Shown here piece by piece: positions 34,082-45,381 of a DNA stretch of 64,000 nucleotides. The notes below the pieces were generated by a model. That model was not told the origin of the DNA and did not search any database. It saw only the letters and a list, made by a program, of their open reading frames with translations. Source of the DNA: Branchinecta lynchi (Eukaryota > Arthropoda > Branchiopoda > Anostraca > Branchinectidae). Each line of letters opens with the position of its first letter. Position 1 is the first letter of the stretch. Where the stretch lies: positions 8,296,034 through 8,360,033 of the forward strand of contig JAKZAP010000008.1 in NCBI GenBank assembly GCA_023053575.1. The letters are read 5' to 3'. A program made the translations under genes and the position numbers.

Positions 34082-34760
34082 GAGAATACGCCTTATATGA
34101 CTAAGTCCAAAACATGCCCGGATCCTCGGGAAGAACGAGAAAACGTAGCGTTACACTGTAAAAAGTTTCTCCGTATAAAGATTAAAGTTAACTGCAGTAT
34201 TCGCTACTCGGATTCATCTTATCTCTATTTGGTATTAATGTAATCGGCGTAGAGATAAGGATAATCCGAGTAGCAAATACTGCAGTTAACTTTAATCATT
34301 ATACGGAAAAACTTTTTACAATATAACGACTGAAACTCAACAGCTCAATCCTGTGTTAACCAATCACGGCGATGTTTGGGAGCAGCTGTGGGTACCGCTT
34401 CCGGCTCTTCCGCTAGGTACAGGTCGATTTTGGATCGGCAAGAAGAGTCATCAAGAGCGTTTTCCACCCTTCTAACAATAGTTACTAATAGTTACTATTT
34501 CCGTTCCATCCTCACGAAAAGTTACTACGCTGACCGTTCCAACCTTCTCGAAATAGTAACTAATAGTTACTATTTGCTTACCATGCTCGGGATCGTGGTA
34601 AGCGTAGTATCTACGCATCTCTGCAACGTGATTGGTCGGATTCCCCGTGGCATGGTATTCTGCTGGAAAATAGAAAAATCGTTCCAGCCTTGACGGCAGA
34701 AAGCCAGAATTCGTGACGTCATGCGTAGTAACTACGGTAAGTAGGATGGAACACGCTCCT
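34082..34760 (+). repeat. Dispersed repeat F, copy 1, carrying a MITE
   Basis: ATATGACTAAGTCCAAAACA, CGGCTCTTCCGCTAGGTACA and GTCATCAAGAG are shared with 52485-52800 and 53400-53690. The 3' part has inverted AATAGTTACTAATAGTTACT / AGTAACTAATAGTTACTATT arms. The MITE at 34157-34320 interrupts it. Confidence 0.7.
34157..34320. mobile_element. Palindromic MITE with arms of about 70 bp
   Basis: TGTAAAAAGTTTCTCCGTAT at 34157 is mirrored by ATACGGAAAAACTTTTTACA ending at 34320. The arms continue inward through ACTGCAGTAT and CTACTCGGAT to ATCTCT. It interrupts repeat F, so it is younger than F. Related to 6845-7000. Confidence 0.85.
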
Positions 34761-34970
34761 AGTCATCAAGGGTATCCCGGCAGCTTTATCTCTCTCTCGC
34801 TCGACGTATGACAACTTTAGACGCACCACTCGTAAAAATATGACTCAGGCCAAGCCTTGAACATAGGCTACGCAAAATAGACAGCGGCAACATTTCCCGA
34901 AGAGAGGAGGGAGTCAGCTCTACAAAAGGTTTACAAAGCAGGTATCGAGAAATACAAAACTCGTGCCCAC

Positions 34971-35073
34971 CTTCAAACAGTGAGAGTGGCCTGTCTGGGT
35001 CTCCACAACCATGCGTCCCATAGTTTAAACAGAATTCGGCAAAAACTCCAGCTCTGTGTAACTGCTTCGGATC
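34971..35073 (-). CDS. LANCL: LanC-like protein, penultimate exon
   Basis: Between acceptor TTTGTATTGCAG and donor GAAG|GTGGGC, 103 bases encode DPKQLHRAGVFAEFCLNYGT then HGCGDPDRPLSLFE with the first base of the next Gly codon. It matches the vertebrate segment CKFAEWCLEYGEHGCRTPDTPFSLFEG. Phase 0 at its start agrees with the exon at 39836 and phase 1 at its end with the last exon at 28592. Confidence 0.93.
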
Positions 35074-36110
35074 CTGCAATACAAAAGTAATAAAAGAAAT
35101 GCTACAATAATAGCGACGAGCTTTAGCTTAGCGTTTTTTGGAAGTACGTTCCTTGATCAGCTAATGCTCTGTATCTTCTATTTCGTTAGACGCTACCGCC
35201 AGGGGGAGCTATAAAGCTTGTGTTCTGACACAAGCAAAAGTACAAGTACTACACCTCTTAATCACAATTATAACTGTTTCCTAACTGCATAGTTTAACGA
35301 GCCTTGACTTGCCAGACTTTATCTTTCGTATACTCTATAACTCGTTTAGTAACTATTTTCTTTTTTTTATTTTCTCGGGTCTCATTGCCTGTTCTGAATC
35401 AGTCGTGTTTTTCCGCTGATGTTGCAATCAGTAGCTTTTCCGCTGCACCCGGCTCGAAAAGACGAAATAACACAAAAGTCCTCTTGCTTACTCTACCTTT
35501 TGTGTTATTCCTAGCTATTATGAACGAAAATCTTCCGAAATCCTCGCTTTTCGGTATTGTTTCGTTTCCTGCCTACGACGGTTTAGCGCTTTTTAGCCGA
35601 GCCGAGTTTGCCAGCCACGCAACGCACACTTCGCCGAAAGGTTCAAGGTCCGCCTACAACTCTCTGGAGTCACCTCTTAGGACAGGCGAAAGCTTTATGG
35701 GCATATGTTCACTGTTTGCAATACAATTATCTCTCTCTCATAAGGACATGAGAAGCTCCTGTGTTGTTTTCACGTTGAAGAGATGGTAGGCCATCAGGTC
35801 TATCTTCTGTTTTGGACTGCGTTTCGCTTGGTTTTCCCACTTTTTAACCACGTCACGTTAAATTTTCAAAAACTTTGCGTCCAGCCGCCGTGTCGCAGAG
35901 CGGGAAGGTGAATAGTGTTGACAAGCGCTAACGCAAAAATCGCTAATTCCACGTGGCAAGTGATAGCATTTTAGAAAAAACATTGAGCCACTACATCGCG
36001 AAAAGATCATTTCTAGTAAGAGTTGTACTTTAAAGCTAGTAATCACTTACGATTAAGGACTACTTAATTGCATTTCCTTGACAGATCTATATTGTTTCTA
36101 ACAAATCAAA
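35074..36110. other. LANCL intron, no separate gene
   Basis: A perfect hairpin AATAACACAAAAG / CTTTTGTGTTATT with an 18-base loop lies at about 35467-35510. A 161-codon frame across it (35304-35789, plus) has no homology, splice or composition support. The GCGACGAGCTTTAGCTTAGCG stretch (35112) recurs in part near 32890. Confidence 0.45.
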
Positions 36111-36916
36111 CAAGACCAAATGTTTCGATGGGATCCCAAAAATCTAATATTTGATCCAGACAATAGCGAACGAACTACCATACTTGTATAAAAAAAAAGG
36201 TCAGAAACGAATTCAGCGTATCACCTTATCCGTATAAAGAACATCTAATCAACTTCAAGTAAAAGTTCAACTTAACTTTTACTTTGAACAAACTTTCCGG
36301 TTTTCGCCGAATTCCGGGCGAACTATTTGCCCGGCGAGAAAATGGTTTTCACTATCGTTTTCAGCACGTCTTCTTATCCCTAAATCGAACATCTAATCAA
36401 CTTCAAATAAAACTTTTACTTTTAACAGACTTTCCGGTTTTGGCCGGATTCCGGGCTAACTACTTGTCCGGCGAACAAATGTGTTTCACTATCATGTTCA
36501 GCATGTCTTCTTATCCCTAAATCGAACATCTAATCAACTTCAAATAAAACTTTTACTTTTAACAAACTTTCCGGTTTTGGCCGGATTCCGGGCGAACTAC
36601 TTGTTCGATGACAAAATGGTTTTCACCATCGTGTTCAGCATGTCTTTTTACCTCATAATCGACTATCACATTATATGTTTAAAAATATTTCATTTGCCCC
36701 TTAAATTAAACCCCCTCCCCCACCCCTAAATGTAGGGCTACAGAGCCCATCTACGAACTTGACCTTACTCTTGACCCAAAAAATCCTCACACCAAGTTTC
36801 ATCAAAATATCTCATTCCCTTCGAGAGTTATAGTGCTTACAGACGGACAGACGGACGGACGGACAGACGTATGTCATAGGTATCCCTCCACTTACGTTTT
36901 GGGATCCCAAAAAGAA
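36110..36916 (+). mobile_element. Family D element, nearly complete
   Basis: It starts AACAAGACCAAATGTTTCGATG then GGATCCCAAAA. It has about three core units (CCGGATTCCGGG..GAACTA, TCGAACATCTAATCAACTTC) and the 3' region with CCAAGTTTCATCAAAATATC. It ends ACGTTTTGGGATCCCAAAAA. The spacing of core units is again about 137 bp. Confidence 0.8.
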
Positions 36917-37196
36917 GAAGAAAACAAGGAGGTCGTAACTCACACGGCAGTGGATAGCAATTGTATGATTTCTCTTCATTCAGTTAGAGAATCAGGCTAC
37001 TCAAGGGAAACAGTAGCCTCAAGTTTCGTATTCGTAAAGTAGCTTTAGGCGTTTTCCGCGGCGCATCTGTGCCCTTGACGTTTGTGACGCAAACAGAAGT
37101 GTGTGCCATACAATCGAACCTCACTCCAAAACTAGCGGAAGCCCCCGGTTTGTCTGGTTTTTATGGCACTTGCAGCTTGGCTCAAGTGACATATAC

Positions 37197-37928
37197 CAGT
37201 GGTTCCCAACCTTTTTCATACCGCGTACCTCTAATCAAGGGTTCGAAAAGGTTGCGTACCCCCTTTTTCAGATCGTGAAAACGACGATATTTATTAGAAA
37301 TATATATAAACTCAATGAAACACTCCAGGCTGCTTTGTAGCAAAAAATTGTGTCAAGTTTCGGCTCGACATCATTAACGGCAATAATTTTTACAGTCCGC
37401 CTGTTTCTGTGTTTGGTTTCGTTGTTCTCCGTGCTTTCATCAAGCTGCATCGCAAAAGTTTTATAACTCAACTCACAACCTGAATGACAATCTCACTTGC
37501 AGTGTCTTTATTCTTCTTGAAACAATATTGTTTGACACAGGAACAGATTTTACGGTAGCAGGCTAGCTGTTTTGGAATCAATATTATTTCGTTGACTTCA
37601 ACTAAGGCTCGTAATCGGAGGCATCACGCACGGGTTGGCAACACCCCTACCCCCAAAGTGGCCGGCCAGACGGTTAAAAAGAAACCTGTGGGCGCGAAGC
37701 AGTTATTTTTTTGTGAAAAATAGTCGGTAAAAAAGACCTGCCAGTCAGTAAAAATACCTTGCCCCTCAAAAAAATGTTTGGCTAGTGATGCCTCTGCTGG
37801 TAATTGGTAATTTTAGGCTTTTGGCAAACAAAAATGAATGAGGCGAGGTTTTGAAGCTACAAATAAAAACGATTTTGGTTCCTTCGCGTACCCCTTTGGG
37901 TACGCGTACCACCGTTTAGGAACCACTG
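37197..37928 (-). mobile_element. hAT element with decayed ZBED-like transposase fragment
   Basis: Ends are CAGTGGTTCCCAACCTTTTT and the inverse of CAGTGGTTCCTAAACGGTGG. Flanks ACATATAC (37189-37196) and CCATTTAC (37929-37936) match at 6 of 8 positions, an aged 8-bp duplication. On the minus strand KTFAMQLDESTENNETKHRN (within 37268-37471) is the hAT DEST motif region. The rest of the transposase is lost, and a smaller hAT-like element sits inside (37626-37796). Confidence 0.85.
37626..37796 (-). mobile_element. Small hAT-like (family C) element nested in the hAT
   Basis: One end reads CGGAGGCATCACG and the other is the inverse of CAGAGGCATCACTAGCC. Flanks CTCGTAAT (37618-37625) and CTGGTAAT (37797-37804) match at 7 of 8 bases. 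The length of 171 bp makes it a MITE-sized family C derivative. Confidence 0.8.
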
Positions 37929-39499
37929 CCATTTACCGATCACTTTTCGGTCGGTCTGTCTGTCTGTCGGTCCACGGTTCTTGAGTTAAGGTACTTCCAG
38001 AAGTGCTAGGAGAATGAAACTTCCCGCAGGCATATCAGGGATCCGACCAAACAATATGGAAATAGTCACTTCCCCGATCCCGGGGGGGGGGGGGGGCGGA
38101 GGGAGGGAGAATCGAGAATCTTGAGGTATTTATAACTTTGGAACGGGTGATAGGATCTTAATGAAACTTGATATTTGGAAAGACTTCTCGGATGTCCAAT
38201 TTCAAATCCGGACCGGATGCGATGAATGTGGGGGGAGTAGGAGGAGGGAACCGGAAATTTTGTGACACGCTCAGAGTGGAGAGATTGGGATGAAACTTGG
38301 TGAGAAGAACAACAAGCTCTAGATACATCAGTGACAGGGCACTGTGGCAACATTCGGGCACTGTGGGGGAAGTTGGAGGGAGGTGGGTACATATTCCACT
38401 GATCGCGAATTAAGGTACTTTACGATGTGCTAAGACGAGAAACTTGGCTTCAACATTAGAGACTTGACAAGATTGGGTTAGAAATAGTCAGTCCCCGACC
38501 CGACCATCGTGGGGGGGGGGGATGGAGGGAGGGGAATCCTGAATCTTAAGGGATGTGAGACTTTCAAACGAGTGATCTGGTCTTAATGAATACGCTAGGT
38601 TACATCAGCGACAGAAGCGTAACGGAACCGCACTTTGGGGGGAGCTGGAGTGGAAGGGGTAGGGAATTGCGTTGATCGCGAGTTAAGATACTTCCAGATC
38701 TGCTAGGACAATGACACTTCGCTTGAACATTAGAGACTTTACAAGATTGGCTTAGAAATTGTCAATTCACAGATCCGACCATCCCTTAAAGTACTCTCTT
38801 AACCGCAAACTACAAAAAATACTTTTCAGAAAAATATACATTTTCATGATTCCCATGAGCCCATAATCACTTCTGCCTCAAGGGTTTTGCTTAGAAAATA
38901 ATTCCTAGCTCCCTTAAATCTTAACCGCAAGTAAAGTAAAAAAAAACTTTTGACCAAACGGTACATTTCATGATTCCCGAGGGCCACGATCATTTCTGTT
39001 TCCAGGGTTTTGCTTATACAAACAATACTTCTGAGCAAAATAAACATTTTCATGATCCCGATGAGCCTAACATCATTTTTGCCTCACGAGTTTTGATTAC
39101 AGATGAATTTCCAGCGCTCTTATATAAAGTGCGCATCATCACAGCCAAGTGCGAAACTAAAATACTTTTTACCAACGACACATTCTCATGATTTCCAAAA
39201 GGTGGACATGATCGTTCTTATCTAAAGGGTTTTGCTTACCAAACCAAACCCATGAGTTGGCAAATTCCTACTTTCATCCTCTGACCCAGCCTTACAAGGC
39301 GCCATATGAGCTTATTTTGGTAATTTCAAACGCCTGAGTATTTAGACGAATCTCAATAAATATGACCCCCATACTATTCCGTGATAGAAGGATCTTTACT
39401 TTTAGGTCTTATCTGCTTGACAAAGTCACTCATGGGATAACGGACGAATGTTCCAACTGGCGGAAAAGGAAGGAAGCCCCTCCTTCAATTCCGCCCCTC

Positions 39500-39815
39500 C
39501 CCCAAGCAGATTCCCCCGTCATTCAAGTTTCTCCGTCTTGACCTGATTTCGGGCAACTATCCACCCAAGGCCAGAGCTAATAGCATTTTCTGATTCAACA
39601 TTTCTTCTTGCCATGTCAAGCTTCCGATCAATTTGACCAAGGAGTTTTTCCAAACCTAAGCTTCTAAGCCCCTTCCCTAACCCACAATTTCGAGGTACAA
39701 AGCCAATCCGCGAATATAAATATATGTGCCCATTCGAGAGACTTTAACGTGATCACAGACAGACAGACGGACAGATTCACTAGGTCATATGTTGTCTCCT
39801 TTGGGATCCAAAACA
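39500..39815 (+). repeat. Degenerate family D 3' part
   Basis: GATTTCGGGCAACTATCCAC, TTCGAGAGACTTTAACGTG and ACAGACAGACGGACAG with a final CTTTGGGATCC are weak matches to the family D 3' half. It ends only about 20 bases from the donor site of the neighbouring LANCL exon. Confidence 0.5.
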
Positions 39816-39835
39816 GGGTACATTGTTTCACTTAC

Positions 39836-39982
39836 TTTGGTAGCCTGATACAACTGCAGGAAGGAGTATGCATTTCCGGCGGCGCCATGACAGATTCCAT
39901 AGCCTTTAGTCAACAAACCGCGTTCCCAAATGACATCACAACATTGTTCAGCGGCGTCCATATACTCCGGAGCTCCAAAGAC
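39836..39982 (-). CDS. LANCL: LanC-like protein exon with the ICHG zinc motif
   Basis: A 147-base exon, phase 0 at both ends (acceptor TTTTTTGTAG, donor ACCAAA|GTAAGT). It encodes VFGAPEYMDAAEQCCDVIWE, RGLLTKGYGICHGAAGNAYS and FLQLYQATK. ICHG supplies the adjacent Cys and His that bind Zn(2+) in the LanC fold (GLCHG in vertebrate LANCL1). Placement directly after the WCHG exon is the expected order. Confidence 0.95.
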
Positions 39983-40167
39983 CTACAAAAAAGTGGTCCA
40001 ACTCATTTATACAATAGTATCCCTTCTCTTTAGGTTAATGTTTTCATCTCTCGGCTAATATCGCCTTTGGTGTTCGTGGAACGGTTATGAAATAAAGTCT
40101 GTCTTAATCAACTGAAAGATGGCTCATGAATATTGAGAATATCAGACTAAAGGATTTCCTCATCTCT

Positions 40168-40286
40168 AACCGGAACACTCTCAGAGGACAGTTTGAAGCT
40201 TTTGGGTGAAACTTATATAAGGTTTAACAAAAATCAGGTAACTGGTCACCCAAAGCTTCAAACTGTCCTCTGAGAGTGTTCCGGTT
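40168..40286. mobile_element. Palindromic MITE, 119 bp
   Basis: AACCGGAACACTCTCAGAGG followed by ACAGTTTGAAGCTTTTGGGTGA is mirrored at 40246-40286 with a single base difference in length. The 36-base loop contains TTATATAAGG. Arms this similar suggest recent insertion or ongoing hairpin correction. No target duplication recognised. Confidence 0.8.
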
Positions 40287-40289
40287 GGT

Positions 40290-41284
40290 GTTACGAAAGA
40301 GAGCGTTGTGAACGCTGAAACCATGAGTTTAATGCCCGGGCCCCACTATAGTCACACCTGGTAACACCGCCGATAAAAAGACTGTTTACGGTAGATACTG
40401 GGAAGAAAAGACGCTGAAAACATCGGATAGTCGAGATGGAAAAGTCCATCTCCGCCATTTTGAAACGTCTTTGGACCAATCACAGACCAGTCATTGACTT
40501 TAGCTAGTTGTGTTTACATTTGAGTGACGATGGTAGTAATATTTCTTGAATTTCTTTGTTCCAAGTGTGACCAGGATGAAACGTAAAGAGTGGGTAATAA
40601 CCAAATTAACGAACCATAATACGTACAGATGTGACTGAATGTGGCCCTGGCATAAGCCGTATACTGTTTGGTCACAGATTCTTGAGAAAGGTGTAGAGCA
40701 AAAGCCTATGTGCCTATACTCACTCCCTCACACGCACCGGCTGGTAGCAAAAGATGTGAAGTCAACCTTAACTTGGAAGGAAGGAGCCTGAGGTCCTAGG
40801 AATACAGGGAGGGATGTAGTGAAGGTCAACTCGATATCTTATTACCACCCCGTGCATGCGAGGATGTGAATATGGTACTATTCTCACCCTCGGAGGCGCG
40901 GGTGAAACCGGTTCATAGCGAATGCGCAAAGCACAAGAGTAGCTTGGACAAAGGCCCAGCGCAAAAGGGAAAAAAAGTGAAGAAATTGGATAAAAACTCG
41001 TTTACCCACGTGCATGGTATGGTGATTGGTGGCACCTTTTTTCAAACGTTTAAGGTTGACTCCAGTCGGACTGGATGGAAAAGAACGAAAACACGGAGAA
41101 TGCCTCCGCGTGGATTTTGTTAGGCAGGTGTGCGGTGATGAAAACACACTTGTTTGACAAGTAGCCTACCTCTTATTTGGCGTGTCCACGATTTGGGTAT
41201 TCATTAAAAAAAATATCCTATTCCTGTCCGTGGGGACTCACCGAGTCTCACGACCCTACGAGAAACGAGTCCACGGGACAAACA
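40290..41284. other. LANCL intron, no recognised gene
   Basis: Mostly unassigned sequence. Small frames on both strands near 40866-41147 overlap each other and have no splice support. TCCGTGGGGACTCACCGAGT / ACTCG-type short inverted pieces near 41228-41275 lead into the family A element. Confidence 0.4.
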
Positions 41285-43365
41285 AACAAGTGCTACGAGC
41301 TCATACATCACTTGATACGAGTAGGAAGTACAAGAAAGTAGATGAGAACGTCACAATGTACCCCGCCATCCAAAAATGCGGTTCAGACCTAGAAATAGGA
41401 AGTCTAGTTTCACTCAAGTCTGAGTGTTTCCGGCATCGCCTCGGATCATCTAGGACAAATGAATTTTCAACCTTCCAAGTTTCAACCACAATAGATCCAC
41501 TCGTTTGGTCCCTAGACGTGCCAAACAGTTTCCCGGTACCCCCTCCAACTCCTCCTACCACGGCCAAAGCTGGTTTGGACTCCTAAATGTATGATCTGAA
41601 GCAATTTCTCTTACCACCTATGAAGTTTCACTCAAATCTGAGCGCTTTTGCGGAACTCCGGTGAACTCTCCCCCCTCCTCCCCCGACGGAGTCGAATTCG
41701 AATCGAACCCTAAAATGTATCATCTACGGCATGTGATCTCTCTACATTCCAAGTTCCGTTCAAATCGCTCCACTTGTTTGACCCCTATGCGAGCCAAAAC
41801 ATTTCCGGGACTCCCCTTCCAACCCCCCCCCCCCCACTGTGGCTGAATACGACTCAGAAAGATAAACTTCACATCTCTGACATCTTACAGTCTCGTCAAG
41901 CAAGTTTGACTGGAGTTGGAGCACAGCCTATCTGCAAATTCCCGGTTCCCGCTTCACCCCTTCCCAAACCGTGACAGGACCGGATCCAGACGGCAAAAAA
42001 CGAATAAAGGCCGCATAAGCTCGGTATTGTCCAACTTGCATCCCATTCAGTCCATCCGTTTTTTTTGCTTTTGCATGTCAAACCCCCCCCCCCCCCCCCC
42101 ACTCTAACTCTTGCAACTATGGCCGCATGTGGTTTGGACACTTGTTTTACTTGTCTAGGTTATCAGTTCTTTTCACCTATAAAGTTTCACTCGAATCGCA
42201 CCACCAGTTCGCAAGTGAAGCCAGTGATTTCCGGATTTATGTTTCCTATGAGGATGCTCTGGTCAAGCTTCAGTTGCCGACCCTTGCGGATAGGAGGCAT
42301 CAACTGACGATGAAGTTTGAAAAAAAATGTTTAACTTCTCACCATCACCGGACTATTTTCCCAGACTTCGAAAAACCAGACCAGACCAGACCGAACACAA
42401 GGGGAAGACTAGCTAACACTGACAAGCCACGGCTTCTTCAACCCCCCATAAACTCAACCGAAAGGTATTTGTCTTCGTGTGTGCCTTATTTTATTCGTAA
42501 TTTTAACTGTCAGAATATCAATCAGTCGTGATTCGTAATTTGTTATGTTGACGATCCGCAGCTAGCAGTTGTAAATGCTATTAAGGAAATAAATGAGTTA
42601 TTATTATTATTTATTTATTTATTTATTAATAGAAAAAGACGTTACCCTTCCCTCAACTCCTCAAAGATGGTTGGATCCAGGAACACAAGTTTTCCTAGAA
42701 TATCTGGAACTATCCTAACTAGTGATCACAGGAATTCTGGGAACACCCTCCCCCCCCCCACAGAGCCCAGATAAGATCTGGTTCTATCACTTACGTATCT
42801 AGGGCTAATGCTTGTTCTTCCCACCAAGTTGCATCCCAATTCCTCGACTCGAAGCGTTTCAAGAGATCTCGGGTGCTCCCCTCCGATCCCCCTATCCACA
42901 AGTATCGGATCCAATCAGGACTTGACACGGAACATCGGAGACAAATGTTCTTCCATCTGCCAAACTTCATTCAATTCCGATCACTCGTTCAAAAGTTATG
43001 AATGCCACTAGATTCCAGCTCCCCCAAAATCACCGAATCCGGATTTGAACTGGGTCGTCTGAGACAAGTCTCATAAGATCCGATCACCCGTTCAAAAGTT
43101 ATAAATAGCTCAAGATTCCGGATTCGCCCTTCCTCCATTCCCCCGCGATGCTCGGATCGGGGAAGTGACTATTTCCAAACTTAACCTTTTGGGTCCCTGA
43201 TATGCCTGCTTCATCGTCCTTCACCGTCAAGTTTCATCGCCCTAGCTTATGTGGAAGTGCCCGAACTAGCAAAACCCGGACCGACAGACAGACCGACCGG
43301 CAGACGGACAAAAACTGCGATCGCTACACGACACTTGGCCGAGGGCAAGTGCCATACAAACGAGG
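41285..43365 (+). mobile_element. Family A element A5 with a retrotransposon inside
   Basis: It starts CAAGTGCTACGAGCTCATAC (subtype like A2) and ends with the decayed hairpin ACACTTGGCCGAGGGCAAGTGCCAT near 43360, after CCGACAGACAGACCGACCGG. Family A units are interrupted at about 42215-42640 by a retrotransposon 3' fragment. Confidence 0.75.
42215..42640 (+). pseudogene. 5'-truncated retrotransposon 3' end
   Basis: The frame YEDALVKLQLPTLADRRHQL then TMKFEKKCL is the classic C-terminus of CR1/RTE-like ORF2. A short 3' UTR follows, then a TTATTATTATTTATTTATTT tail. 5' truncation and a simple-repeat tail inside A5 fit target-primed insertion. Confidence 0.75.
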
Positions 43366-43441
43366 GTAGCCTATTGCGAAAATCCCCGGGGAACGGCGAG
43401 AGTACACCTATATTATATAATATTCAGCTTGGTATGCTAAC

Positions 43442-43621
43442 CTTTGCTGCCTCGATTAGTAGAGCTGTAAATCCGGTGGCCCCGTGGCACCACTGTACAA
43501 GCTTGTCCGACTTGCTTCCAATAGACGAGGGCAGGTTTCCACTTGGATAGCGAACCGCAAGCAGGAAGTCCAGAGTCCCTTTGATCTTTTCCAGGTCAGA
43601 CTCACTGAGCAGATGTCGAAC
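43442..43621 (-). CDS. LANCL: LanC-like protein exon with the WCHG zinc motif
   Basis: The exon is 180 bases, phase 0 at both ends (acceptor GAAATTTCAG, donor GCAAAG|GTTAGC). It encodes VRHLLSESDLEKIKGTLDFL, LAVRYPSGNLPSSIGSKSDK and LVQWCHGATGFTALLIEAAK. It aligns with the vertebrate segment VCQLKFPSGNYPP...LVHWCHGAPG, whose Cys is the first zinc ligand. The YPSGN and WCHG signatures make this the most diagnostic exon. Confidence 0.96.
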
Positions 43622-43719
43622 CTGAAATTTCACATTATGAGGATAAAAAGGCTGTCAGCTGTAACTCAAAGTTTGAACAAATCTCAAGGTAAATTCCCAG
43701 GGGTCCACCCATGCCGCCA

Positions 43720-44420
43720 AAAATCAGCTACCATAATAATAGTTGCGCTTTTGCTGATACCATGGTATCTGTTAAAACGGGAACCGGATCTGCAATTAGT
43801 CATTTTTGCAGTTATCGTGGTATCTGATATACGGTGCTCTCCAAAAACGACTATTGCCGAAATTGCACTTTTCGAAGTCATCCCAAAAGAAGAACAGATA
43901 TCCAGTTACATCACTAAGTGCTAAACTTCTTTCTCACCAATCTGACAAAGTTTGATGAAAGTGAGATGACTTCTCAGATACCACGGTCTGACCGTAGTAT
44001 CTGAATATCTGATACCCGATAACTGGCCAGATACCACGATAACTGCAAAAACGCCTTTTAACCATGGTATCAGCAAAAACGCAACTAATAAAAAAACAGT
44101 TATAATACATCGCATCATATAATAATACATCGGCTTTCTCCTCCCCAAATTAAGAATATTCACATTTAGGAGAGTTGGAAGTCAAAGTATGTGTCTTCTT
44201 GAATCCTGAACAACACAAATAAAAGTTTTGCACCAGTACAACGATTCTAGGACAATTCGTCATAGACAATTCGTCACACGGACAGTTAATCACAGGGCCA
44301 ATTCGTCACAAGACAATTGGTCACAGCCTTTTAACCGTGGTATCAGATACCACGATAACTGCAAACACGACTTTAGACCGTGGTATCAGATACCATGGTA
44401 TCAGCAAAAACGCAACTAAT
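43720..44420. repeat. GATACCATGGTATC hairpin repeats
   Basis: Palindromic GATACCATGGTATC and variants with TGCAAAAACG or its inverse recur at about 43758, 43812, 43980-44070 and 44335-44405, and once more at 57620-57710. They look like arms of a small foldback family. Confidence 0.6.
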
Positions 44421-44585
44421 AAAAAACAGTTATAATACATGGCATCATATAATAATACATCGGCTTTCTCCTCCCCAAATTAAGAATATTCACATTAGGA
44501 GAGTTGGAAGTCAAAGTATGTGTCTTCTTGAATCCTGAACAACACAATTAAAAGTTTTGCACCGGTATAACGATTCTAGGACAAT
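44085..44585 (+). repeat. Direct duplication of about 170 bp
   Basis: About 44085-44260 and 44417-44585 share AACAGTTATAATACAT, ATCGGCTTTCTCCTCCCCAA, GGAGAGTTGGAAGTCAAAGT and CTTCTTGAATCCTGAACAAC with very few differences. The interval between copies is about 330 bases, indicating a local tandem duplication. Confidence 0.85.
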
Positions 44586-45172
44586 CCGTCACAGGACAAT
44601 TCGTCACACGGACAGTTAGTCACAAGACAATTGGTCACACGGACTATTCGTCACAGGACAATTCGTCACTAGGACAATTCGTCATATTTTAAAAATTTGT
44701 AATTACAAAATTAGTTTGGATAAAACCAAAAATGCGACACCTTCACAAGAGGTTGTTTGAATCAATATCTGAATCATTATTTGTAATCATTGCTCTAATC
44801 TCCAATATTTAATCATCAGGCTTAGTGTTATATATTCTCGAGGAGAGTCAAGGCGTTAAAGTATACATGTTTAAATATACATGTTTAAATGTATTATATA
44901 GCCATACTATTTTAATGTAACTGAGTATTTGATAAACATCTAGCTTAAAAACGAAATCCAAACTTGAAATCAGGCTCTCTGTGGCGAAATATCCCTATGA
45001 CGAATTACCCTAATGACGAATTGTCCGTATGACGAATTGTCCGTATGACGAATTGTCCGTATGACGAATTGTCCTTGTGACGAAATGTACTTGTGACAAA
45101 TTGTCCTGTGACTAATTGTCTGTGACGAACTGACCTATGGCGAATTGTCCTGTGACGAATTGACCCGACACC
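44245..45172. mobile_element. Putative foldback element with tandem GACAATTCGTCAC arms
   Basis: The left block (44245-44325 and 44577-44685) repeats GGACAATTCGTCACA. The right block (44997-45172) repeats the inverse GTGACGAATTGTCC about ten times with a period of 16-17 bases. The central 310 bases are unique and AT-rich. The ends are thus inverted arrays and not single TIRs. Confidence 0.7.
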
Positions 45173-45381
45173 GGTACAACACTGATGGCTTTTTAGTGAA
45201 CAAACTCCGCGTGACATAGTAGTCCGATCAGAGCGCGACCGAGCTTCATTAGACGCAAATGTTGCGACGAAATTCGAAAGAGCGTCGTCAGAGCACTGAT
45301 TCTGACCAGTAAGGTGGCGCTCTTCCAAACATTTCTTCGTTACGTTATCTTATTATCGAGATTCTTGCAACTACGCTTTCA

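Larger units (their letters stand above)
37161..39318 (-). mobile_element. Family A element A4 (minus strand) with a hAT inside
   Basis: The terminal hairpin (ATGGCACTTG...CAAGTGACAT, 37162-37192) is separated from the rest of the element by a hAT insertion at 37197-37928. The body then continues through CGGTCGGTCTGTCTG, ATGAAACTT-type units and a G-run. It ends at CCATATGAGCTTA (39313). The 5' tandem units (TTTTGCTTA..AAACCCTTGAGGC-type) lie at 38870-39280. Confidence 0.75.

Noticed and set aside
35304..35789. 161-codon plus-strand frame
   Set aside because: It runs over a DNA hairpin, has no recognisable domain and lies antisense in a LANCL intron.
44245..45172. Regular short repeats that could suggest a CRISPR array
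   Set aside because: The repeats are back to back without unique spacers, occur as inverted arms, and sit in an intron of an animal gene.
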